A stretch of 64,000 nt of DNA, taken from assembly GCA_948146395.1 (NCBI GenBank), contig OX411545.1, positions 22,709,526 through 22,773,525 of the forward strand, read 5' to 3'. This DNA comes from Fragum whitleyi (lineage: Eukaryota; Mollusca; Bivalvia; Cardiida; Cardiidae). Of the stretch, positions 47,105 through 64,000 are shown piece after piece (position 1 is the first letter of the stretch; every line of letters starts with the position of its first letter). The translations under genes and the position numbers were made by a program. The notes beneath the pieces are model-generated. The model did no database searches and was not told the DNA's origin. It saw nothing but the letters and a program-made list of their open reading frames with translations.

Positions 47105-47875
47105 ATGTTGACAACCAAGGGTGTGATAAGTCTTTTAGAGCTTTTGAGACTTTTGTCCTCAGGGCAAGCTAAATATATCCCAAGAATTTTTAGACCATAA
47201 AGAGAAAATCCCATTGGTTCTTAAATCCTGGTAGCTAGATTACTGGTGTGATGCAATGATTCTGCATTTGCTTTCCTTGTTTGAATGGTATTTTATACTG
47301 CTTTCAACATTCTTACAGTTACATGTATATCTTTCTCAAACCAGTACCACCATAACATCCTTTCTTAGCCTCCAGCTGCTATTTCACATAGCTCTACGAT
47401 TATCAACCCATTGGTGGAAGACAAATATTGGATAAAGGATGAGTGCCGCCTTAAGGATTCAAACTATGGACCCTTTGAATGTTGGTCCAATACACTACAA
47501 CTGGCCTATGACGGCTGTTTATAATTTTGGAAAATCTCTCTTCTTTGATCAAACCATACGACAAATCCATGTACACCAATGTCGGGTATTCCTGTGCATC
47601 TTCTAATGCTGCACAGCTATATGACATCATATAGCCTGATTAAATGGCAGCTTAAACTATTAAAGAGAAAACAATCTGTCTATTCATTGAACATTCAGTT
47701 GTTTTAATCATCTGAAGTATGTCACAATGTGCTTGTTTTTCAAAACAAATATATTTCCAAAATTTTTTGACAACCGAGGGTGTGACAATAGCTCTTTTGA
47801 GACTTTTGCCCTGGGCAAGCTAAAAATGTCCCAAGTATTTTTAGACCATAAAGAGAAAATCCCATTGATTCTTAA
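47105..47875. repeat. Direct duplication flanking a SINE (47105-47225 and 47769-47875)
   Basis: Both copies read GGGTGTGA...TTTTGAGACTTTTG...GGGCAAGCTAAA then TTTTTAGACCATAAAGAGAA. About 660 bp apart. Confidence 0.6.
47270..47515 (-). repeat. tRNA-derived SINE family A
   Basis: Minus sense; CCTCCAGCTGCTATTTCACA body and eroded head (CAGCCGTCATAGGCCAGTTG read on minus). Confidence 0.65.
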
Positions 47876-47979
47876 GTGTTGTTCTTTTTTAATCCAAAAG
47901 TTTTATGTGCCTTGCATAAAAAAAAAAAACTAGCAGGGGCCTAGTCGCCCATATGGTCCCTAGATTTTAAGCTGTGCCC

Positions 47980-48209
47980 TTAACCCTTTCCTGTTTTACA
48001 AAATTTTGGACCTGTCCAAATTCAAAGGTTTTGCAGACGAAAATTTAAAGTGGATTTAATTTGAAAAATAACCATTCAGTAGGGTAGAAAATAGTGTGGA
48101 AAAAGAAGAAATTGCTTGTCAGAAGCAATTTCTTCTTTTTTTCACAAAGTTTTCTCAATCATAAAATCACAGACACATAAAAAGCAGGGATTAAACAGCA
48201 AAGGGTTAA
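47980..48209 (+). mobile_element. piggyBac-like MITE, family PB-1
   Basis: 230 bp, TTAA at 47980-47983 and 48206-48209, same inner palindrome as its relatives. Intergenic, between the two divergent genes. Confidence 0.87.
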
Positions 48210-48774
48210 ACTGTTAAAATGTTTGATGAGTTCTGTTGTGTATTGATTTATTTTCATTTCTGACTATCTTTAAATATTATTTTATTCATTACCTAGATTC
48301 TCGAATTATATGACATTTTATTCATTTTTTCTGCAAATTCAATTAATTTTCAAATTAAATTAAATTTGCTAATTTGAGTATGGTTTTATGTTAAAGTAAG
48401 ATTTAATCCTAAAATCCTAAGATACAAAAAAATATAGCTGTGATTCAATTGAGATATTGCCCGAATTGAAAAAAAAATAAATTAATTTTCATATGAATCC
48501 AATTCTGGTATACATGCAATTAGTTCACTTATTTTAACATCATATTTCTCGAACATTGTCGTGCTAAACCTGAATATTCCTGCTTTAGCAGGAGGTATGA
48601 TATATGTATAAAACTTATACATATTTCATGCAGCATAGTTCACATAACTATAGGCTCTATCTTGGGGCCGAGTTGACCTGGCCAAGTTATTTCATGGGCA
48701 GAGTTGACTGGTAACCTAATCTCTAGTCTTAAGATAGTGGACCCTTAATAGTTCTGCATCATGTTGATCATGTG

Positions 48775-51540
48775 ACTTCCGTGAATGTGAGTGATGATTT
48801 CAATGAAAATATCTGGGTAAAGATAACCAGTCAAGGACAAAAGTCATTCTTAGTAGGACTAACCTACTGAAGCCCAAATAGTAATATAGAAAATTCCTCT
48901 GCCCTAAATAGTATGATCAACGCAATATCCAACTCAAAACTATATTCGCAAATACTTATCATGGGTGATTTAAACTACCAAAATAGAATGGGAGACCTTA
49001 ACAAATAAAGGGGACAATATTAGCGGACAGTTCTTAGAGTGCTTAAAAGACAATTATCTTTACCAACATGTCAACCAGTGCAACAGGACAAGACAAAATT
49101 GTGAACCTAGCATCCTGGATCTCATCATAACCAATGAAGAATGTTTAACAAACAACATAGAATATGATAGCCCTCTAGGCAACAGTGACCACTGCGTCAT
49201 GAAATTTAAAATATCCTGTAACTGTGAAGTGAAACAAACAAAGACGGAGAAATGGAACTTCTTTAAGGTAGATTATAACAAGATGTCAAAGTCACTAAAC
49301 ATAGACTGGAACCAAATTCTTTCTAGTTATAATACAAACGAGCAATATGAAAAATTCCTGGAAGTGTTTGATGAGGCAAAGAAAAAACATGTACCATTTA
49401 TCAACAACAGGGCTGCAAACAAGGCCAAAAACACAATTTTCTACCTCTTAATGAGAAAACAACCAAGCTGATAAAGAAGAAGCACAGAAGTTGGCAAAGA
49501 TATATGGAGAAGAGGGAAGAAAAAAGATATAATGAATTTGCAAAAATTAGGAACCAGGTTAAAGCCTCTGTTCGCAAAGCCAAAATTAACATGGAGAAAG
49601 AGATCGCTAAAAATGCCAAAAGAAACCCCAAAAAGTTTTGGCAATATACAAATTCAAAAGGGAAAATCATAACCGGAATTGCAGAATTGAAAACAAAAGA
49701 CCAAAATGGAAGCGAAATAATCGCTGATACAGACAAAAAAAAGTCAGAAATACTTGCAGACTTCTTCACCAGTGTCTTACATGTGAACCTAAAAACAATT
49801 TACCATCAATTAATGAAGTAGAAGTCGAACATGACTGTCAATGTGATCCAATATCTGAGGAGGAGGTTCTTAAATTACTAGATCAGCTTGACCCCAACAA
49901 ATCACCAGGACCGGATGGCCTCCACCCCAAGGCTCTAAGAGAACTTAGACAAGAATATATAAACCACTAACCAAAATATTCAATAACTCACTTTCTACAG
50001 GAGAAGTCCCAAATATTTGGAAAATTGGCAATATTACAGCTTTATTTAAAAAGGGAGACAAATCAGACCCTGGAAACTATAGACCAGTAAGCTTAACAAG
50101 TATTATCTGCAAAACAATGGAAAAACTAATTAGAGAAAAAATAGTTGACCACTTCAACAAAAACAAACTCTTCAGCAACAAACAATATGGGTTCATCAGT
50201 GGCAGATCAACCACTCTCCAGTTGCTAAAAGTAATAGATGGTTGGACAAAAATTCTAGACAAGGGAGGTAACCTTAATGCAGTATATATGGATTTCATGA
50301 AGGCTTTTGATAAAGTCCCACATAAAAGGCTAATTATCAAGCTAAAAAAGTACAAAATTCATGAGAAATTAATAAATTGGATTGAAAGCTTTCTGAAAGA
50401 CAGAGTACAGAGAGTAATAGTAAATGGAGAGCAGTCAACTATAAGACCGGTCACTTGTGGCATTCCACAAGGAAGCGTTTTGGGTCCAATTCTGTTTGAC
50501 ATTTACATAAATGACATGCTTGAATGTGTGAATGCACCAACATATCTCTTCGCCGATGATACAAAGATTTACAAAGAAATAAAGAACAATGAAGACAAAA
50601 GAAAACTACAAGAAGACTTAGATTGTCTCCAAGCATGGTCAGACAGGTGGCTTCTGTAGTTCCATCCCAATAAATGCAAAGTTAAGGGGCGTCAGTAACA
50701 AAAAAACAAGAGAGGGTTTGGAAAATCAGTACCATCTGTATGATGATAATGGAAACATGGTAAAACTACAGTCGTCAGAGGCAGAGAAAGATATTGGTTT
50801 TACAGTGGACCAAAATATCAACTTCTGCTGCCACATTCAACAACAAATTAATAAAGCAAACAGTATTATGGCACTGATTTGACGTACATTCACATACCAG
50901 GACAAACAAAACTTCAAATATCTTTTCCAAGCCCTAGTAAGACCACACCTAGAATATGCCCAGGCAGTTTGGTCACCCCATAACAGAGGGGAAATTGAAA
51001 AACTAGAAGGAGTACAAAGAAGAGCCTCTAAATCAATCCCAACTCTGTCAAATTTGGACTTTGAGGATTGGCTTAAAAAGTAAAAATTGCCCACATTGAA
51101 ATACAGACGAATTAGAGGTGATATGATTGAAGCATTCAAGATTATCAACGTAATTTATGATCCAGAGGTTACCAAAAACTTTCTGATAAGAAGCAATGTT
51201 GAAAGGACAAGGGGACATAATATGAAATCATCAAAAGCATCTTGCAATTCAAATCTGAGGAAATATACATTTACCCAAAGAATAGTAGATACCTGGAAAA
51301 GCCTACCGCAAGACGTAATTTCAAGCAAAAATGTAAAAGATTTTGAAATAAAGCTAGATAAATTTTTGTCAAAACAAGAGGTGAAATATAATTTTAGGGC
51401 TGAAATAAAGACAAAAAATATAACCGGAGGTCACGACAAAATAACAAAAAAGAAGGAAATAAAGAAGAGGTGGATACAGTGGCAACACAGCCAGCGTCCA
51501 CAGGAGGTCCTAAGGTATCATTTTGGACCACATGTTCTTT
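48775..51540 (+). mobile_element. Decayed CR1/jockey-like LINE (non-LTR retrotransposon), 5' truncated
   Basis: Frames together give part of an AP-type endonuclease (GLTY*SPNS, LIMGDLNYQN, then NSDHCVMKF before 49215), a linker (DWNQILSSYN; KNAKRNPKKFWQYTNSKGK), RT (KSPGPDGLHP; YMDFMKAFDKVPHKRL; GIPQGSVLGPILFDIYINDM; active site FADD near 50552) and the C-terminal region (RPHLEYAQAVWSPHN; FTQRIVDTWKSLPQDVISSK). At least two stops in the endonuclease part and several frameshifts (near 49470, 49820, 49950, 50660, 51080) make it inactive. No poly(A) or target duplication is clear. Confidence 0.9.
50117..50659 (+). pseudogene. LINE reverse transcriptase fragment (largest intact frame)
   Basis: 180 codons open from MEKLIREKIVDHFNKNKLFS to a stop at 50657. 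Holds RT motifs from KQYGFISGRSTTLQLL to LFADDTKIYKEI, with FADD as the metal-binding pair. Frames before (NKSPGPDGLHP) and after (LSSLDVDQN-like thumb region) are shifted. Confidence 0.9.
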
Positions 51541-52189
51541 CACAATGTTAACCAAGGTTTCCTTAAGTTATGAGAATCAGGAAACCTTGATTAACACTGT
51601 TAAAGTTCATTACACCCAAATTGTTGCAGAACTATTACAGGTCCACTACCTTAAATTAACAATTCATGCTGCCTATGAATAACAAAAAACTGAGATATTT
51701 TGCTAATTGATTTTTCCATTCCCAAGACCAGTCAAAAAAAACCCCAAAAAACAACAAAACACTAATAGGTCTTCAAGCGATCCCCTACCATCATCCCTTT
51801 AGACAGGTCCCACTGTCGACTTTCATTTAAGCTACATGAGTCGACAGTAGGATCAGTCCATCATCTCGTTACCTAAAAATTCAGTCACGACAACACCAAA
51901 CACCTACTTTCGGTTTGTTTTGGTGATTTTCTCATGTCAAAAGCACGAGTAAGTGAATCTCATGTGTTTATCCCCCCCCCCTATTTATCATAAGCAATGA
52001 TTTGTTTTCTCTCCCGCATGCAACTAATGGTGCTTTATGTGTAAGGTGTAACCCGAAAATTCATCTAACATGTCTTTTGGTTACCCAATGAAGATATGAA
52101 ATGAAAAAATAAATAAATAAATAAAATAAAAAAAAACCTACGTAGACTGCATGAGAGCAAGTTGACTTTTGCACTTTGCCGTACAGACG

Positions 52190-52378
52190 ACATAAGTCAC
52201 GTGATTTTGTGTGTAATGCCTACTTCCGGTGTATACTTCGGCCTTTTATTTTGAAGAAATTAAGAAATACTCCGTTGTAGAATCTAAATATTGAAAAAAA
52301 CCTTATACATATAATTGTAATTGACACAATGTATGACAAAAAATATTTTTTTGGATCGTAATACATCTTAAACTCAAC
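52190..52378 (+). promoter_or_regulatory. Putative promoter and 5' UTR of the AAK1-like gene
   Basis: An extended E-box TCACGTGA (52197-52204) is followed 18 bp later by an ETS-type ACTTCCGGT (52222-52230), a common pair in TATA-less promoters of broadly expressed genes. No TATA box is seen. The start codon is 149 bp downstream of the ETS-like site. No experimental start site is available. Confidence 0.5.
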
Positions 52379-60534
<8,156 letters not shown>

Positions 60535-60724
60535 TAATCCATGATCACTGTTTTCTCAAAATACTCAATTTTAAAGTGATAGAAGTCAAAATCATTGCAT
60601 ACTGATCTGATGAAAAATGGGTGCTACTCTTCAAGTGGACGATCCTATGTTATAGAAAATATTGTGTAATAATAAGAAGAAGGATTGAATATAAAATTTT
60701 GAATCAGAAATTTTTCAGTGCTCT

Positions 60725-61054
60725 TTTTATGCCCCCGTATCGAGAGATCAGGGGCATATTGTTTTACTCATGTCCGTCCGTCTGTCTGTCTGTCTGTCTG
60801 TCCGTCCGTCCGTCTGTCCGTCCGTCTGTCCGTCCGTCTGTCTGAAAACTTAACCCAAAAACTTAACCTTGCCAATATCTTCAAGCCTATTTAAGATACA
60901 AAGCTAATATTTGGCATGATGATAGATCTCAATGATCTGCATCCGCTAGTACCAAAGTCAAGGTCATGTGACAAGGTCAAGGTCGTCTGTCAAGGTCAAA
61001 CTTTGAAAAAAATGCCGTTCCGGGGGCATTCGTGTTTCACAAACACATCTTGTT
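60725..61054 (-). mobile_element. Hairpin element, ATGCCCCCG family
   Basis: Read on minus: ACAAGATGTG start, GAATGCCCCCGGAACGG, then a (GACGGACAGAC) tract at 60773-60845, and a 3' hairpin ATGCCCCTGATC...CGATACGGGGGCAT ending in AAAAA. In the AAK1-like intron after exon 6. Confidence 0.7.
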
Positions 61055-61130
61055 AATTCTGTTCCAATTTAAATAACCCTGCTGTAATCCTAATCTGCTG
61101 AAATTAATTTTGTATCAAACAAATCACCAA

Positions 61131-61860
61131 TTTTTATACGTTGCCGGAGGCGGACGTATATAGGCGTCATCTTCTCCATCTGTCTGTCCATCTGTCCATC
61201 CGTCTGTACGTCCGTACGTCCATCCACTTTTCTTGTCAACGCAACTCCTCCTAAGTTTCTGGCTGGATCTTCTTGAAACTTGGTCAATGCTATCAGCTCA
61301 ATTGGTAGATGTGCATGAAGGAAGGATTTTATGGTTCATTGATTTTTGCCTGAGTTATGCCCCTTAAAAACTTAGTCTCTGGGGCTTATTGCCTCAGTTA
61401 TGCCCCCTTAAAATTTGGTCTCAAATTTGGCTTATTGAAATTGCAGCCTTGTGAATGCAATTCTTCCTAAGCTTTTGGCTGGGTCTAAATGAAACTTGGT
61501 GGATGTTATAAAGGAAATTGGTAGATGAGCATGAAGTAAGGATTTTATGGTTCATTAATTTTACCCTAAATTATGCCCCCTTAAAACTTAGTATCTGGGG
61601 CTTATTGAAATTGCAGCCTTTTGAACGCAACTCCTCCTTACTTTTTGTATTTATTTAAATGAAACTTGGTCAATATCATCACCATAATTTGTAGATGTAC
61701 ATGGATCAAGGATTTTATGGCTCATTTATTTCCCTGAATTATGCCCCCTTAAAACTTAGTGTCTGGGGCTTATTGAAATTGCAGCCTTGTAAAGGCAACT
61801 CCTCCTAACTTTTTGTCTTGATTTAAATGAAACTTGGTCATTTTGAATTTGGTTCTGTCA
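61131..61860 (-). mobile_element. Tandem-cored hairpin element, ATACGTCCGCC family
   Basis: On minus the 3' end is ATACGTCCGCCTCCGGCAAC then GTATAAAAA, preceded by a GACAGATGGAC tract. Core units with GCTTATTGAAATTGCAGCCT recur near 61431, 61606 and 61768. The 5' end is missing. Confidence 0.65.
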
Positions 61861-62497
61861 AAATAAGTAGTGTCTACAATTATTTTCGTGAAACAGCAGC
61901 AAAGTGGTGGCGTATTTTGTGACTATGGCACTCTTGTTAGGACATTTCAATGAGTTTGACTAAAGTTTTTCTCGCAATAATTAAGCAGGTAGTAGGTAGT
62001 GTAGGGTAAGATCAAATGCAGACCGAGCTACTCTCTGCAAAAGCCTAAAGTGTTTACATACTCTGATGCAAAAATACGACCAAAACATCATAAATACTGC
62101 CAATTCAAGAAATATTTAAATTTCTTATAGCTGATTTTAGTATGAAATCTTTTTGATGTGAATACTACATTTTTGGTGTCCCATCGGATGGAGTTATGAT
62201 ATAATATAATTGTTGTTCGTCTCGGGGGCCCTCAGTAAGGGGGGTGGGACTTCCCATTAATTGACCAACTCCTGCATGCCTTGTCTAGTATATTAACAGT
62301 TTTGACTGTATTGTCATTACCTAAGCTTTGTTTGCATTAGTGTTTATGCAGCACTGGTGTTGGTGTTGGCGTCACAAACTTTTAACCTTGGTCATATCTC
62401 TGTTGGTATTGAAGATTTCTTCATGAATCTTGGCATGTGTGTTCACCATCACATTAGCTTTTCAGAATATCAAGGGGAATAACTCTGAAAGCATTTT

Positions 62498-62620
62498 TAG
62501 CTCGCCCGGGACGAAAGTCTCGGAAGAGCTATTGTCATACCCTCGGATGTCGGCATCAGCGTCGGCGTCGGTGTCGGCGTCTGCATTAGGTTAAAGTTTT
62601 TTATTATTGAAGACAGGCTT
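62498..62620 (-). mobile_element. 3' end of a hairpin element, AGCTC...CCGGGCGAGCT family
   Basis: On minus: GACGCCGACACCGACGCCGA tract, then GACAATAGCTCTTCCGAGAC and TTTCGTCCCGGGCGAGCTAA with AAA. Weaker relatives of the same 3' end lie at 47105-47172 and 47769-47827. Confidence 0.55.
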
Positions 62621-63208
62621 GCCTGTCTTTCAATATAGGGATCATCGCCATGGGATTTTGATAACAAACCTACATGTGTCATTACGCTTAAAAAAAGTAG
62701 ACCCATTCAGGAAAATAAACGCGGCAAAAATAAAAAATAGTGTAGTAATATGCCCTAAAATTTTGGTGCTGACCTAAATCATGGCCGGGACCTCAGGGGA
62801 GTGAACACGTGATCTATGCAGAAGGCGCCTGCAGAAACGTGTTTTGCATTCGTAAGAGGTGCTGTTTTAGGGCGTTTTCGGCTGCAATCCTTTGCATTTG
62901 CTCCAAATATTCAATTGCATCCTACAACTGTTTTTATGCATTGGCAAGCTATTTTTAGTTCCCCATTTTAGACTCGCTATTTCCGTTAAATTGTGCGTTT
63001 GTGTGTCCTTAAGGTTGCTTTATTTATCCGTCTCCCGGGCCAGTCGTAGTGTAAATGGATAAATACTAAAATAGCACAAGGCTATTTGAATAAACTTGTA
63101 AACCCTTGGAATTTCCTAGGTTTGAATTTTTACTTGGATTTACGGAGAAATCATTACGATGGCTTTTCAGATTACTTTATTATTAGGCTTTTTTTGTCTA
63201 TCCATTTT

Positions 63209-63385
63209 GTACAGCATTCGGAATATCACTCGGCCATTTCCGTAAACTACAACAGATCGTGATCGTGATATTCACTCGGCAATCTTCGGGCGATCTCCGA
63301 TCTATCTAAATGTAGGTTACGGAATCGGCCGAGTTGAGACGAATGCGTGAGATTGGCCGAGTGGTGTTCCGAATGGCCTGTACAG
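63209..63385. mobile_element. MITE, CATTCGGAACACCACTCGGCC family (177 bp)
   Basis: GTACAGCATTCGGAATATCA and the inverse TGTTCCGAATGGCCTGTAC at the other end. GC-richer than its surroundings. Same family as 34831-35272. Confidence 0.7.
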
Positions 63386-64000
63386 TTGTATCACGCATGC
63401 GCGACCCCGGTATTGAGTTTCTGCTTTTGTTTTAGACAATCTTCTGACAATAGCAAAAACTGTTTTGGAAACTTGAATGGATTTATTTTGTAACATTCTG
63501 GAGTGGACTTTGAAAGAATTCTACTCAAGGTGATAAATGCTGTAGCTCGGGAGTTCATTTAACGATCTGTCATTTTGACAGTTTTGTCAAAATTGATAGT
63601 TCACCGGATAGTTCAATCCGAATCTTGATCTAGAAAAGCAGTCCCGTGGAAAAGGCCTGAAAGGTTGGTTGTCTTAACAGTTTTATGTATTATTTTGTAG
63701 TTAAAATAATTTTCTACTAAGTAAGACCATATGCAACAAGAATAACCTTAAATGGAGATCGAAATATCTCAATGGAGAATTAGAATGTTTCACTCCTATA
63801 AGAAACTAAAATGGTATTCATAGAAAAAAATTAGCTACAGCTGTTGTACGTGAAAATACTTCTTCTTGGTATTAACTTTGACTAGTAAAAGTATAAGAAT
63901 ATTGGTATTACTTTCATTACTTCTTTAATGTGGAGATATTTAGTGAAATCCTTGACCATATAATAAATGAAAAAGAAATTTGAACAAATTTCCAATTCAG

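Larger units (their letters stand above)
48730..51653. mobile_element. Palindromic MITE split by the LINE
   Basis: Left piece AAGATAGTGGACCCTTAATA (48730 on) and right piece 51541-51653, ending GGTCCACTACCTT, correspond to the two ends of an intact relative at 46334-46494. The right piece keeps the central palindrome (AACCAAGGTTTCCTT...AGGAAACCTTG). The LINE sits between, with some 30 bp of the MITE not recognisable on the left. Confidence 0.65.
61870..64000. other. AAK1-like intron 6 stretch; next exon not found
   Basis: Besides the hairpin element end at 62498 and the MITE at 63209, no repeat with ends and no coding exon continuing ADIW was found. 62780-63060 is less AT-rich but shows no ORF. 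Confidence 0.4.

Noticed and set aside
60621..60845. ORF ending in SVCLSVCLSVRPSVRPSV
   Set aside because: Product of the (GTCTGTCC)n tract in a hairpin element.

Overview
The window looks like a stretch of a bivalve mollusc nuclear genome, possibly a heterodont clam; the organism is inferred, not proven. The grounds are AT-rich sequence, short exons in long introns with GT-AG sites, two conserved animal genes, and a dense load of repeats of the ACAAGAGG...GAGCTAAAAA kind familiar from bivalves.

Two genes lie head to head. On the minus strand, 13 coding exons from 45426 down to 2315 encode the first 632 residues of a group VI calcium-independent phospholipase A2 (PLA2G6/iPLA2-beta type): an N-terminal region, ankyrin repeats, then the start of the patatin-like domain with the nucleotide-binding glycine motif and GTSTG nucleophile elbow. 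The last exons lie beyond base 1. On the plus strand, from 52379, exons encode the first 227 residues of an AAK1/BMP2K-type (Numb-associated) Ser/Thr kinase, through the P-loop, lysine, HRDLK, DFG and the APE region. The rest lies beyond base 64000. All exon phases join without a frame break in both genes. A 108-bp in-frame extra exon sits exactly at the kinase P-loop.

Almost everything else is transposable DNA. The largest element (24267-30302) is a DIRS-type tyrosine-recombinase retrotransposon in PLA2G6 intron 5. It has 48-bp perfect inverted ends, a 137-bp internal complementary region, a long RT/RNase H ORF and a recombinase ORF with the R...HxxR...Y residues. Its gag is split by a 1134-bp insert flanked by inverted arrays of a CGTACC-bearing repeat. 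A decayed, 5'-truncated CR1/jockey-like LINE (about 48775-51540) lies between the two genes, nested in a palindromic MITE.

The smaller repeats fall into four groups. (1) Tandem-repeat-cored elements with a 3' hairpin, in about ten sequence families (143-178 bp units; one family has a 343-344 bp dimeric higher-order unit). (2) TTAA-flanked, piggyBac-like MITEs in two families. (3) TA-flanked, mariner-like MITEs. (4) Several tRNA-derived SINE families and hairpin MITEs. Many are nested. For several, an unoccupied paralogous site is visible elsewhere in the window, so insertion boundaries can be read directly.

Region by region: 1-2300, repeats in a PLA2G6 intron; 2315-12000, exons 13-8 with intronic repeats; 12000-24100, long introns plus exons 7 and 6; 24267-30302, DIRS; 30985-45426, exons 5-1 with arrays; 45470-52200, intergenic nested repeats; 52200-64000, kinase promoter and exons with repeats.
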